Assembly: GCA_024699225.1 (NCBI GenBank)
Contig: JAILPZ010000012.1
Coordinates: 1-64,000, forward strand
DNA: 64,000 bases
Direction of reading: 5' to 3'
DNA from: Sphaerochaetaceae bacterium
GTDB taxonomy: Bacteria > Spirochaetota > Spirochaetia > Sphaerochaetales > Sphaerochaetaceae
Shown: in pieces, positions 45,176 through 54,081 of the stretch
Position numbering within the stretch: position 1 is the stretch's first letter
How the letters are laid out: the number at the start of each line of letters is the position of its first letter
The notes under the pieces: model-generated
What the model saw: the letters and a program-made list of their open reading frames with translations, nothing else
What the model was told of the DNA's origin: nothing
Databases searched by the model: none
Position numbers and translations under genes: made by a program

Positions 45176-47286
45176 CAGTGTTTTCTCCCTTTCTTCCTTT
45201 CCTCGGAAGCCCTGATAAAGTCTGCAAAAGTACCTCCGCCATTACCTGAATCAGAGCCGAAGCTCCTTTCAGTTTTCTCAGTCTTCCTTTCTGCTCTGCG
45301 GTAATGACTTTCCTTTACAACTGACTTTGCAAGCAGAACCTTGTCCTTTATCTGCTTTTTAATAATCATTTCCTCATAACCGCATGAGAAGCGCTGACAC
45401 ACGTAGTGGACCCTTCCCTCTGCATCCAGAACCTTTGCCATAGGCCAGGCACAGAACGGACAGACATGTTTGGGGTCTCCCATCCTTGTCGGGTCATAGG
45501 TATCTCTGTTTGCCACAACCTCCTTTACAAGGTCTGCAGCATTCTTCTTTATATCCTCTATAAACGGCTTTTCGCTCTCCTTGCCGCCGGAAATCTCATA
45601 CAGTCTCTTTTCCCACTGCCCGGTAAGTTCTGCACTCTTAAGCTGAGGCGGAACAAGACGTACAAGTTCCCTTCCCTTGGCTGTGGGAACTAAAAAGCCA
45701 TCCTTTCTTTCCATACAGTTATTCTGTATGAGCTTCTCTATTATATCAGCTCTTGTAGCAGGAGTACCAAGTCCATTTTCCAGACGTTTTCTCAGTTCAC
45801 TGTCGTCTACAAGGCGTCCTGCATGCTCCATGGCATACAGTAAGTCTGCTTCCGTGTATCTCTGCGGAGGCATGGTTGCAAATCGCTTGAGTTCTACGTC
45901 ATTTACAGTAACTTCAGAGCCTTCCTTAAGGCCGTAGAGACCGAACTCGCTGTCGTCCTCTACAGAAGTTGAAAAACGGCGGCCCATCCTTCTTGTAATA
46001 TCACGCCAGCCCTGTTTGTCAGGCATGGTCATTCTTGCAGAGAAGAGGCAGCCTTCCACATCTATTTCCACTGTTGTTGTGCTGTACTCGTAGTCGTCAC
46101 TTAAAGTTTCAAGGAACCTTGAAATAACGAGCTCCCAAAGCTGTTTCTCCTCAAACGAGAGTTTGGAAACATCAACCGGCTGCTCCGTAGGAAGAAGTGC
46201 GTGGTGGTCAGAGACCATGGCATTGTTCACAAGACGGGTAAGGTCTGCCCTTATATCAGTGACTGCAGGGCAAAGAGGCGCAAAGTCGGTGTTCTTAAGC
46301 GCTGCAAGGCGTTCTGAGAAGGTAGGCACAATATCGTCTGTAATGTAGCGGCTGTCTGTTCTGGGGTATGTTACAATCTTATGCACCTCATAAAGGCGCT
46401 GCAGGGTATCCAGGGTCTGCTTGGCAGAAAAGCCTAAAATCATGTTTGCATCCCGCTGAAGCTCAGTCAGATCATAGGCTAAAGGCGGCTTTTCAGTCTT
46501 GCTGACCTTCTTAACGCTGACGACCTTTCCGGTTTTACCCTTAAGTGAGGTATAAAGACTGTTTGCCTTTTCCTCATCCTGAATCTTTACCGTGTTTTCC
46601 TCAGTGTAGTAAGAGGCTTTAAAGCGGCCGAAGTCAGCACGGATTGTCCAGTAGAACTTTCCGGCAAAGCTTTCTATCTCATCCTCTCTCTCAGTAATAA
46701 GGGCAAGTGTCGGTGTCTGGACTCTTCCTGCAGAAAGACGGGAGTCAAAATGACAGCTCATGGCTCTTGAAACATTAAAACCTATGTACCAGTCGGCGTA
46801 GGAGCGGCTTTCTGCTGCGTAGTAAAGATTATCGTAGTCTTTTCCATCTTTGAGGTTTTCAAAGCCCTGCCTTATGGCACTTTCGGTCTGGCTGCTTATC
46901 CACAGTCTCTCTGTCTTCTTTGTGCACTCAGCCTGTTTTAGAATCCAGCGTGCTACAAGCTCACCTTCTCTTCCGGCGTCTGTTGCTATAACAACACTTT
47001 CTATATCATCTCTGTCGAGAAGGCTCTTAACCAGCTCAAACTGGTCCTTTGTCTTCTCTATTACCATAGTATCAAGAACCTCGGGCAGCATGGGAAGGTT
47101 TCCCAGGCTCCAGCGTCTGTACTTCTCACCGTATGAATCCGGCGGACAGAGCGTTACAAGGTGCCCCAGTGCCCATGTAACAACATAGGAAGGGCCTTCA
47201 AGATATTTTCCACGGTTTATACAGCCAAGTACTGAGGCAAGTTCCCTGCCAACACTCGGCTTTTCAGCCAGTACTAATTTTTTCAT
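45175..47286 (-). CDS. topB: DNA topoisomerase III (TopB)
   Basis: A type IA topoisomerase that decatenates DNA. The TOPRIM domain begins LVLAEKPSVGREL and has TDAGREGELVARW; the active-site tyrosine lies in VTYPRTDSRYI (residues about 310-320). A four-cysteine zinc finger (CPFCAWPM, then CQRFSCGYE) near residue 620 extends the C-terminus. I take ATG 47286 (703 residues) because TTGATA-18-TAAAAT ends six bases before it; TTG 47292 lies within that gap. There is no Shine-Dalgarno. Confidence 0.95.
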   Translation of the reverse strand: MKKLVLAEKPSVGRELASVLGCINRGKYLEGPSYVVTWALGHLVTLCPPDSYGEKYRRWSLGNLPMLPEVLDTMVIEKTKDQFELVKSLLDRDDIESVVIATDAGREGELVARWILKQAECTKKTERLWISSQTESAIRQGFENLKDGKDYDNLYYAAESRSYADWYIGFNVSRAMSCHFDSRLSAGRVQTPTLALITEREDEIESFAGKFYWTIRADFGRFKASYYTEENTVKIQDEEKANSLYTSLKGKTGKVVSVKKVSKTEKPPLAYDLTELQRDANMILGFSAKQTLDTLQRLYEVHKIVTYPRTDSRYITDDIVPTFSERLAALKNTDFAPLCPAVTDIRADLTRLVNNAMVSDHHALLPTEQPVDVSKLSFEEKQLWELVISRFLETLSDDYEYSTTTVEIDVEGCLFSARMTMPDKQGWRDITRRMGRRFSTSVEDDSEFGLYGLKEGSEVTVNDVELKRFATMPPQRYTEADLLYAMEHAGRLVDDSELRKRLENGLGTPATRADIIEKLIQNNCMERKDGFLVPTAKGRELVRLVPPQLKSAELTGQWEKRLYEISGGKESEKPFIEDIKKNAADLVKEVVANRDTYDPTRMGDPKHVCPFCAWPMAKVLDAEGRVHYVCQRFSCGYEEMIIKKQIKDKVLLAKSVVKESHYRRAERKTEKTERSFGSDSGNGGGTFADFIRASEERKKGRKH

Positions 47287-47292
47287 AGGCAA

Positions 47293-47322
47293 ATTTTACT
47301 GATTTTCTCCCCTTGTTATCAA
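47293..47322 (-). promoter_or_regulatory. Promoter of topB, abutting its ATG
   Basis: On the minus strand TTGATA (47317-47322), an 18-base spacer and TAAAAT (47293-47298) are followed by TTGCCT and then the ATG at 47286. Confidence 0.78.
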
Positions 47323-47397
47323 CAATATGGGGGCTTTACAGGGAAAAAACAAGGCAGTAAGCATATGCTAATCTTTAAGGCAAAATTAAAAACCAAA

Positions 47398-47427
47398 TTG
47401 ACTTGCCTTCATTTCAGTCATTACTAT
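47398..47427 (+). promoter_or_regulatory. Promoter of the ferredoxin gene
   Basis: TTGACT (47398-47403) and TACTAT (47422-47427) are 18 bases apart. Transcription should start about 30 bases before the ATG, and an AAGGAG Shine-Dalgarno lies at 47450-47455. This is a conventional leader, in contrast to the neighbouring leaderless genes. Confidence 0.72.
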
Positions 47428-47462
47428 TTAAGTGTCTATAACTATTTTTAAGGAGATTACAA

Positions 47463-47630
47463 ATGGCTTACAGAATTACAGATACTTGTGTAGCATGTGG
47501 AACATGTGCAGGTGAATGTCCGGTAGGATGCATCAGCGAAGGTGATATCTATGTAATTGACCAGGATGCTTGTGCTTCATGTGGAACTTGCGCTTCAGTT
47601 TGCCCGACAGGTGCTATTGTTGAAGAGTAA
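47463..47630 (+). CDS. 2[4Fe-4S] ferredoxin
   Basis: A 55-residue clostridial-type ferredoxin. Both CxxCxxCxxxCP clusters are intact (CVACGTCAGECP at residues 9-20 and CASCGTCASVCP at 38-49). It carries electrons between oxidoreductases such as pyruvate:ferredoxin oxidoreductase in anaerobic metabolism. AAGGAG lies seven bases before the ATG, and a strong terminator follows, so it is a highly expressed single-gene unit. Its small size makes it easy to miss. Confidence 0.97.
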   Translation: MAYRITDTCVACGTCAGECPVGCISEGDIYVIDQDACASCGTCASVCPTGAIVEE

Positions 47631-47658
47631 GATTCAACCATTTTTTAGAAAAAAAAGA

Positions 47659-47684
47659 GGATGCTTTGAAAGCATCCTTTTTTT
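47659..47684. terminator. Bidirectional terminator after ferredoxin
   Basis: GGATGCTT and AAGCATCC form an eight-base stem around TGA. Seven Ts follow on the plus strand and eight Ts lie just after it on the minus strand, so it serves both ferredoxin and the convergent giant lipoprotein gene. Confidence 0.9.
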
Positions 47685-47692
47685 GTGCCCTT

Positions 47693-50600
47693 TTAGAAGG
47701 AAACTATTTCTCCGCCGGAATAAAGAAGAGCCCTGTTTAAGTTCACTGTATTCTCACTGTAGGCAAGACAGGCATTTGTTGTACTGTCCTGATAACCACC
47801 ACTGACAGAAGAATCAGAGACTGCCCTTAGTACTGATGAAACAGTGACGTTTCCTCCGTAGAGTACAGGACAGAAGCTGTGATAAAGTCCGTCTGCCTCT
47901 TTAAAGGAATAAGGAGTTTTAATATCTTCACCTGAAATGTTGATTATCTTCCGGTTTCCAAGTTCTGCTGATCCGACATTGAAGGAGTTCTCCAGTGTTA
48001 TATCCTGACAGATTACTGCATTTACAGGATAGAGGGTGTAGTCAGTCTCACCATCAGAAGCCCTGGCTCCTGAAAGGAATGCAGAGAGAACCTCAGATGC
48101 ATTTGAAGAGCCGACATATACGGTGCCGTAGTATGTATTTACAGCAGAAGGTGCAGCTTCAAATACAAACTGGGAAGTCCTGCTTCCGTAATGGCCGCCG
48201 TAGATATTAATTACGCTGCTGTCAACAGATGATACATACAGGGTTGCAGCGCTCTTTTCTCTGGTAGCTGCGCTGTCCTTCAAGGTAAGGTTATGTGAAG
48301 AAATCTTTCCGCTGACCGTTACAGTTCCCGCAGTTTTTGAAGAACTGGTAACTGTAGCAGTACCGTCTTCTGCATTACATTTAATTCTTGCAATAGTCAG
48401 AGCTTCTGTTGCCTCACTGTTGTCTACTCTAATGCTGCGCCCTGAATAATCTGCAGTAAGGGAACCGACAGAACCTGTTGTATCTGTCAGGGTAATACTG
48501 CCGCTGTCAGAAATAATTGTTGCATGTGGAGCGCTGAAGACAGAGCCTTCAAATGATATGTCAGATTCTGTATAAACTGAGCTTGTGATACTGCTGTTTC
48601 TGTCAGTTAAACTTGTAACAGGAGAAGCAGAAAAGCCAATTAACCCAAGTGAAGTGTATGAAGTATTAACAGATGAGGCACGTGAAATACTTCCGACTGT
48701 AATAACAGCATCAGACCCGCCTTCAAGTGTTACACCTGCAGCACCGTTTACGGCAAAGATGTTTCCAACAGAGAGAATTCCGCAGCTGGAGATTTCAATA
48801 TCATAAGCTTCAGAACCGCTAATATAGACGTTTCCTGCAGTTCCCTTTACGTTTGAAAGTGTTATTTTGCCGGCTTCTGAAACAATATTCTTAGATCCGT
48901 CTGTAAAGCTAAGGTAAGAGCCGGTAAGTGCGGCTGAGCTTCTGATTTCTCCACTGACTTCAAGGACAGAAGAAGCAGTACCTGATATGGTTAATGACCC
49001 GCTGCCTGCACTGACAGAACCAACAGTACCCTCAGATTCGGTTATGGAGAGAGAGCCTCCTGAAGTTATGGAAGATCCCGTCGTAAAGGTTGCAGAGGCA
49101 AAAACTGCATCTGACTGTGAGGAAACAGGGCCTGCAATATTTGCATGGTTTACTTCAACCGTTGAACCTGAAATCTTTCCATTTACAGTTACAGGTTTTG
49201 AAGATGTTCCCTTAACTGTTACAGCTCCCCTGCCCTGATTACCGGCACTAATGTCTCCGGTTGTCAGTGTTGAGGAAACTCTGGTGTTTGCAATTGTTAC
49301 ACTCTGCAGGTCAGAAGCTGCAGTAACAGAGCCGACTGTACCTGTAGAGTTTTCTATATTAACTGAACCGGCTTCCGCTCTTATGCCTGAATCAGATGCA
49401 AATCCGGAATTCTTTATATAAATATTTCCCTGTGCAGCACTTACAGCTTTTTTAAATGTGCTGTTTGATGCAGTTATGGAATTTCCCGCACTCACAGAGT
49501 CTGAGAAAGCTGCATATTCAGTGACTATGGCAGAGCCCTCTACTTTTCCTTCAACTGAAACAGCGCAGGAAGAAGAACCCTTAATTGTTACATCTCCATC
49601 AGCTGACTTTACATCTTCTGCTACGGTAAACGTATCTTCTGCTTCTGTGTTGTCTATAACAACCGTGCAGCTGTCAGTACCGGTGATGCCTGAATAAGTT
49701 ACGGTATTAAGTTTGCCAATTACGTTCGTAAGTATAACGTTACCGCCGGTTGAAACAACCGAAGCTGAGTTGTTATTAAATGAAGAGTCAGAAATTTCTA
49801 TATTTCCTGAGGCTGAAAGGTTTCCGCTGAAGGTACTGTAAGAGCCCTCAATTGTTGTTGCCTCCACTTCTCCGTTTACAGTTGCATATTCAAAAACAAC
49901 ATATGGGACTGCCACGTTTCCTATTACAGGAGAGGAAGAAGAAGTGCCTGAGAAACAGACGCTTCCGTTTCCGTTAATCTCAGAAACTGTGCCTGAACCT
50001 GAAATGTTAAGTGCAGCTCCGGAGTAGACATTAATTATTCCGCTTATTTCCTTTCCTGTTGCTGTTACAACAGATACGTCTGAAGGAATATTACTGTCAT
50101 TTAAATCATTTAGAACCTGGTAGATTGTCTGTCCCGGGGCAGCATTTACAGCACTCTCAAGAGACTCGTAATAGGTTCTTTCTGAAGAACTGTTATTTGT
50201 GTAGTAAACTCCGCTGACGATATGGGAAGAAAGATCACAGTTCTCGCCTGTGGAAACTGTTCCGGTATTATGGACGTTAACAGAGCCTGATGTTATGTCT
50301 GCAGAACCCAGGTAAAGGGATTTGTCAGCTTCAACAGTCACATAAGAAGACCCGGTCATGGTTAAAACATTTACCTTCGGTGTCTTTGTAGACTGAGCAT
50401 TAAAGGTTGAACCGTTAAGTGTTACACTGCCCTTGTAGGCTGCATCATCTTCAACCGTGACGGTGGAAGAATCTGCATTTATAGTTCCTGAAAGTGATGA
50501 ATAATCCTGAACATACACTTTAGAGGAAGTAGCCGTGACATTTCCTGTTACAGAAACATCTTCCTGCAGGCATACTGTAGAAGAATTGACTGAGAGGATG

Positions 50601-50998
50601 GTTTCACTGTCCATAAGAATCAGTGAACCGCTTGTAATGTTGAGCTGTGTATTCTGGTTTTCAACAACAATTGCTGCCTCTCCGCTGTTGACGAATGAAA
50701 CAATATGTCCGTCCAGATCAAACGTTATGGTTCCGTTGATATTACTGATTGTTACACCGCGTGCAATAACATCCTTGTTTACCTTGATGGTGTAGGAAGC
50801 ACCGGATCTTCCGCTTCTTGAGGCACTTATGGCATCTACAGCTTTTTGAAGTGATTCATATCTTACTCCGCCATACTCAAAAGCCCCCTCAGAGGTAGTA
50901 TTGTCAGATGATATGAAGCTTGCAACGCTGCCGTCACACGAGATGAATAAAAGTACAATGAGAAGTGCTGTGATAAAAATCTTTGCAAATCTGTTCAC
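47693..50998 (-). CDS. Giant beta-helix lipoprotein, repeat-rich surface protein
   Basis: About 1101 residues. The signal ends LLFISC-DGSVAS, a lipobox, so the product is probably a surface or periplasmic lipoprotein. The body is Ser/Thr/Val/Gly-rich with many short beta strands, expected to form a parallel beta-helix. Two kinds of module alternate between residues about 420 and 905: a GxSSxxVxVxGxI unit at about 473, 596, 672, 759 and 884, and an xITLxNxxGTVGSV unit at about 421, 546, 650, 712 and 835. ESLxxAV motifs near residues 51 and 281 resemble the starts of beta-helix domains. The start is GTG 50998, eight bases after AAGG; GTG 51007 is also possible. The function is unknown; adhesion is a guess. 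Confidence 0.75.
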   Translation of the reverse strand: MNRFAKIFITALLIVLLFISCDGSVASFISSDNTTSEGAFEYGGVRYESLQKAVDAISASRSGRSGASYTIKVNKDVIARGVTISNINGTITFDLDGHIVSFVNSGEAAIVVENQNTQLNITSGSLILMDSETILSVNSSTVCLQEDVSVTGNVTATSSKVYVQDYSSLSGTINADSSTVTVEDDAAYKGSVTLNGSTFNAQSTKTPKVNVLTMTGSSYVTVEADKSLYLGSADITSGSVNVHNTGTVSTGENCDLSSHIVSGVYYTNNSSSERTYYESLESAVNAAPGQTIYQVLNDLNDSNIPSDVSVVTATGKEISGIINVYSGAALNISGSGTVSEINGNGSVCFSGTSSSSPVIGNVAVPYVVFEYATVNGEVEATTIEGSYSTFSGNLSASGNIEISDSSFNNNSASVVSTGGNVILTNVIGKLNTVTYSGITGTDSCTVVIDNTEAEDTFTVAEDVKSADGDVTIKGSSSCAVSVEGKVEGSAIVTEYAAFSDSVSAGNSITASNSTFKKAVSAAQGNIYIKNSGFASDSGIRAEAGSVNIENSTGTVGSVTAASDLQSVTIANTRVSSTLTTGDISAGNQGRGAVTVKGTSSKPVTVNGKISGSTVEVNHANIAGPVSSQSDAVFASATFTTGSSITSGGSLSITESEGTVGSVSAGSGSLTISGTASSVLEVSGEIRSSAALTGSYLSFTDGSKNIVSEAGKITLSNVKGTAGNVYISGSEAYDIEISSCGILSVGNIFAVNGAAGVTLEGGSDAVITVGSISRASSVNTSYTSLGLIGFSASPVTSLTDRNSSITSSVYTESDISFEGSVFSAPHATIISDSGSITLTDTTGSVGSLTADYSGRSIRVDNSEATEALTIARIKCNAEDGTATVTSSSKTAGTVTVSGKISSHNLTLKDSAATREKSAATLYVSSVDSSVINIYGGHYGSRTSQFVFEAAPSAVNTYYGTVYVGSSNASEVLSAFLSGARASDGETDYTLYPVNAVICQDITLENSFNVGSAELGNRKIINISGEDIKTPYSFKEADGLYHSFCPVLYGGNVTVSSVLRAVSDSSVSGGYQDSTTNACLAYSENTVNLNRALLYSGGEIVSF

Positions 50999-51290
50999 TT
51001 TCCCCACCTTTTTAAAACCACATGAGCCGGGAAAAAGTTACAAAAAGCGGTGTAATGGGAAGCAGATACTGAAGCAAATCTGCCTGCTGCAGATGCTGTT
51101 TTTACTACATATTTCTGTATCAGCGCAATTGTAATAAAGCCCCTCATTACAAAATTCCTTACTATATTATATACCAGTTATTATTTTTTTATACAAAAAT
51201 GTATAGGACAATGCAACATTAAATCAAGTTCTATCAGGCAAAATGCCTTCTTGTTATGAAGAGCCGGCACTGATAAAATTCTCAATTGAT
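50999..51290. other. Divergent promoter region between giant lipoprotein and xseA
   Basis: No gene is seen in these 290 bases. They hold the xseA promoter (51251-51279) and an AT-rich stretch. A 6-4-6 inverted repeat, TATACA-AAAA-TGTATA (51190-51205), could be an operator. No convincing open reading frame or RNA gene lies here. Confidence 0.6.
51251..51279 (+). promoter_or_regulatory. Promoter close to the xseA start
   Basis: TTGTTA (51251-51256) and TAAAAT (51274-51279) are 17 bases apart. The ATG at 51291 lies 11 bases after the -10 box, giving a leader of about five bases and no room for a Shine-Dalgarno. Confidence 0.62.
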
Positions 51291-52481
51291 ATGGATAATT
51301 TATTAAGTGTCAGCGAACTTACAAAGATTCTCAAGGAAACCATTGAAAGCTCCTTCTTCGGTCTTACCGTTGAAGGTGAGATAAGCGGCTTTAAAATGGC
51401 TCCAAACGGACACTGGTATTTTGCATTAAAGGATGAAGGTGCTCTGGTTAACTGCGCCATCTGGAGAAGTACAACAGCGCGTGTGCCTTTTGTGCCTCAG
51501 GACGGCATGAAAGTTACGGTGACGGGAAGCATAAGTGTCTATGAACCGCGAGGAAACTATACGCTGGTATGTACTTCCATGAAAAAGGCCGGAGACGGAG
51601 ATATTCTTCTTGCCCTTGAACAGAGAAAGAAAAAATATGAGGCTCTCGGTTACTTTGCTCCTGAGGCAAAGAAAGCTATCCCGACACGGCCTTCACGTGT
51701 TGCAGTAATTACAAGTGCCACCGGAGCAGCGCTCCAGGATATTTTGCAGATTACGGGAAGAAGAAACCCCGGAATGAACATAATTATCCTTCCGGCGATT
51801 GTTCAGGGTCCGGATGCTGCAGCTACTGTTGCCCGGAGAATAGATGATGTAAATACCTTCTCTCTTGCAGATGTCATGATTGTCGGACGTGGAGGAGGTT
51901 CTTTTGAGGATCTGCTTCCGTTCAGTGATGAGATGGTTATAGAAGCTATTCACCGCTCAGAGATCCCGGTTATATCTGCAGTAGGACATGAGACGGACTG
52001 GGCCTTAAGTGACTTTGTTGCAGACCTCAGGGCCCCTACCCCGTCAGCTGCAGGTGAGCTTGTATGCGAAGCAAGTTCAGACCAGAGGGACAAGGTAAGA
52101 ACAATTATGGCCCAGATGCAGGACAAGGTGGACTCCACATTAAGGCAGTTGAGGCTTCGTCTTGAATCAAGCTCAGGAAAGAGCTCTGAGGCCCTGCTTC
52201 AGAACCGCCTGATTTCAATTCGCATGCACCTTGAAAACAGCACCTCTGAGATGCAGAACAGAATAAGTGACAGAGTTAAATCTTTCAGAAACTCCCTAAC
52301 CCTTTCACAGAACACCATGAAGGCTCTCTCGCCTGCTTCTGTTCTTGAACGCGGGTACAGCATAGTAAGGGGACCTGACGGAAAGACTCTGACAGATTCA
52401 AAGAACGTAGATGTTAAGGACAACGTACAGATTATCCTGAGAGATGGAAGAATTTCAGCTCAGGTAACAGAAAAGGAATAA
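51291..52481 (+). CDS. xseA: Exodeoxyribonuclease VII large subunit
   Basis: A 396-residue XseA, which degrades single-stranded DNA to oligonucleotides together with XseB. The OB-fold starts LLSVSELTKILKETIE, followed by the catalytic domain (PTRPSRVAVITSATGAALQD, GRGGGSFEDLLPF, AVGHETDWAL, ADLRAPTPSAAGE) and a helical C-terminus. The start at 51291 matches the family N-terminus and the promoter; an earlier frame position at 51243 would lie upstream of the -35 box. Confidence 0.94.
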   Translation: MDNLLSVSELTKILKETIESSFFGLTVEGEISGFKMAPNGHWYFALKDEGALVNCAIWRSTTARVPFVPQDGMKVTVTGSISVYEPRGNYTLVCTSMKKAGDGDILLALEQRKKKYEALGYFAPEAKKAIPTRPSRVAVITSATGAALQDILQITGRRNPGMNIIILPAIVQGPDAAATVARRIDDVNTFSLADVMIVGRGGGSFEDLLPFSDEMVIEAIHRSEIPVISAVGHETDWALSDFVADLRAPTPSAAGELVCEASSDQRDKVRTIMAQMQDKVDSTLRQLRLRLESSSGKSSEALLQNRLISIRMHLENSTSEMQNRISDRVKSFRNSLTLSQNTMKALSPASVLERGYSIVRGPDGKTLTDSKNVDVKDNVQIILRDGRISAQVTEKE

Positions 52482-52485
52482 GAAA

Positions 52486-52701
52486 ATGAAATTTGAAGAA
52501 GAACTTAAGAAGCTTGAAGAAATTAATGAAAAACTCCAGAACAGGGAAACAGACCTTTCAGAGGCAGTAGATCTCTATGAGAAAGGCATGAAGATTGCAA
52601 AGAGCCTGGACAAGCAGCTTTCCGAGCTGGAAAGAAGGGTTGAGATTGTAACAAGTGCTCCGGGAGAAGACTCAATAGTTACAGAGTCTTATCAAAAGTA
52701 A
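52486..52701 (+). CDS. xseB: Exodeoxyribonuclease VII small subunit
   Basis: A 71-residue two-helix protein with KFEEELKKLEEINEKLQ and the LSEAVDLYEKGMKI motif typical of XseB. The ATG follows the xseA stop by four bases, giving an operon. Its 3' end overlaps the convergent RluA gene by 23 bases. Confidence 0.92.
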   Translation: MKFEEELKKLEEINEKLQNRETDLSEAVDLYEKGMKIAKSLDKQLSELERRVEIVTSAPGEDSIVTESYQK

Positions 52702-53308
52702 AAATCTTTTTGTCAGGAAGTGTGAAAGAGACGCTCTGACAGTCAAGCAAAAGAACCGGAGAAGATATGCCGGTGTTATAGAGCCTGTCTCCCTTTATGG
52801 GGCAGTTAAGGTAGGCTAAGTGACATCTTATCTGATGACGGAAACCACGGGTGATGGTACACATGTACACACCCTTTTCTTTTCTTTCGATCTCCGTTGT
52901 GTAGAGCACAGGTGAGTCAGCTTTTCTTATATCTGTTTCAACCTTAACACGGCGCCGGCCTTCTCCGAACGCACGGAAATAGGATGAAATTTCCTTTTCT
53001 TCAGTATCTCCGTCAGTATCTGCCCTGTATGTTTTTACAAAACGCCCTTCATTCTGTTCCCTGCTCAGATAATCATAAAAAGCCTGGGTTTTGGCAAAAA
53101 CAACAAGACCTGAGGTATCTGTATCAAGACGGTGCAGTGCGCCCTTTTCCCACTCATTTTTCCCTCTGACAGAAAGAATAGCAGGACAGAGCTTTCCGAC
53201 TCTGGACAATAAAGTATCCTGATCCGGGGTTTTTTTAAGAGGCACTGTGGGCAGACCGTGAATCTTGTCTGCAATTAAAAAGCTGTCGTTTTCGAACAGT
53301 ATGCTCAT
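52679..53308 (-). CDS. RluA family pseudouridine synthase
   Basis: A 209-residue pseudouridine synthase catalytic domain, without an S4 RNA-binding domain. The catalytic Asp lies in HRLDTDTSGLVV, followed by VKTYRADTDGD and a C-terminal TRGFRHQIRCHLAYLNCPIKGDRLY motif. The target (rRNA or tRNA) is not shown. The short version starting at ATG 53308 is chosen because TTGAAT-17-TACCCT ends six bases ahead of it. Confidence 0.88.
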   Translation of the reverse strand: MSILFENDSFLIADKIHGLPTVPLKKTPDQDTLLSRVGKLCPAILSVRGKNEWEKGALHRLDTDTSGLVVFAKTQAFYDYLSREQNEGRFVKTYRADTDGDTEEKEISSYFRAFGEGRRRVKVETDIRKADSPVLYTTEIERKEKGVYMCTITRGFRHQIRCHLAYLNCPIKGDRLYNTGISSPVLLLDCQSVSFTLPDKKIFTFDKTL

Positions 53309-53314
53309 GGGCAA

Positions 53315-53343
53315 AGGGTAATTCCTTCTATGCAAATATTCAA
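53315..53343 (-). promoter_or_regulatory. Promoter of the RluA gene, abutting its ATG
   Basis: TTGAAT (53338-53343), a 17-base spacer and TACCCT (53315-53320) are followed by TTGCCC and then the ATG at 53308. Its -35 end lies nine bases from the divergent -10 box at 53352. Confidence 0.68.
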
Positions 53344-53351
53344 GCAAATGG

Positions 53352-53357
53352 TATATT
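53352..53357 (+). promoter_or_regulatory. -10 box six bases before a lipoprotein gene ATG
   Basis: TATATT is followed by TTGAGC and then ATG at 53364, the same spacing as at lon and topB. The -35 box is weak. Confidence 0.55.
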
Positions 53358-53363
53358 TTGAGC

Positions 53364-54068
53364 ATGAACAAAGGCCGTTTATTTATTTTCAGCTCTCTTA
53401 TTTTGTTTTTAGTGCTCTTTATCTCATGCTCAACTTTCGGTTCAAAGCACAAATATGAGGATATAACTGAAGAGGAAGCTGCACAGGCTCTTGAAGTGGC
53501 CCTTTATACTGCCTCCTCAAACGCAGGAACAGAGTTCTACAGACAGATCTCACAGGACAGCTTCCTGCCTGAAGAGTATCAGAAAATGACGGAGTTCAAG
53601 GATGTAATTCCGGGTTTTTCAGTAATGATGGAGACCTGGAGGGAATACGCCGAGGAATACATATACAACAATCTGGAAGAGTTTTATACGTTTATAGAGT
53701 CAAGGGTTGAAAACATGACTTTTGAAGACCCCATCTACTATGTAGAATCTTCGAATACAAGTATTACAACTGCGTTTTCCGCCCTCAACTATTCTTCCAT
53801 GGTTGATTTCTGGAGAGAGTGTTTTGAAGATCTTGAAATCTGGGGTGCACGCGACATTTTAAACCAGTACACAAACTGGATAGTCAGTAAGGACCAGATT
53901 AACGGAACCAATACTGAATTAATTAATAGTGTTGATATGAGGGAATTTCTTTCTGTCCATATGACAGAACTGTATCTTGATCTTCTTGCAACTGAGGAAG
54001 AGCTGTTCAGAACTACCCCGGATCCTTACGGAAACGAGGTGGCCAGAAAGGTATTCAGAACATATTGA
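53364..54068 (+). CDS. Lipoprotein of unknown function
   Basis: About 234 residues. A lipoprotein signal (LFIFSSLILFLVLFISC, then STFGSK) is followed by an acidic, helix-rich mature part with many Glu and aromatic residues (YKMTEFKDVIP-like, YAEEYIYNNLEEFYTFIES). I do not recognise a family. No Shine-Dalgarno precedes the ATG; the -10 box ends six bases before it. The next gene, rarA, starts 13 bases downstream with its own Shine-Dalgarno. Confidence 0.68.
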   Translation: MNKGRLFIFSSLILFLVLFISCSTFGSKHKYEDITEEEAAQALEVALYTASSNAGTEFYRQISQDSFLPEEYQKMTEFKDVIPGFSVMMETWREYAEEYIYNNLEEFYTFIESRVENMTFEDPIYYVESSNTSITTAFSALNYSSMVDFWRECFEDLEIWGARDILNQYTNWIVSKDQINGTNTELINSVDMREFLSVHMTELYLDLLATEEELFRTTPDPYGNEVARKVFRTY

Positions 54069-54081
54069 CGGCAGGGACAAA

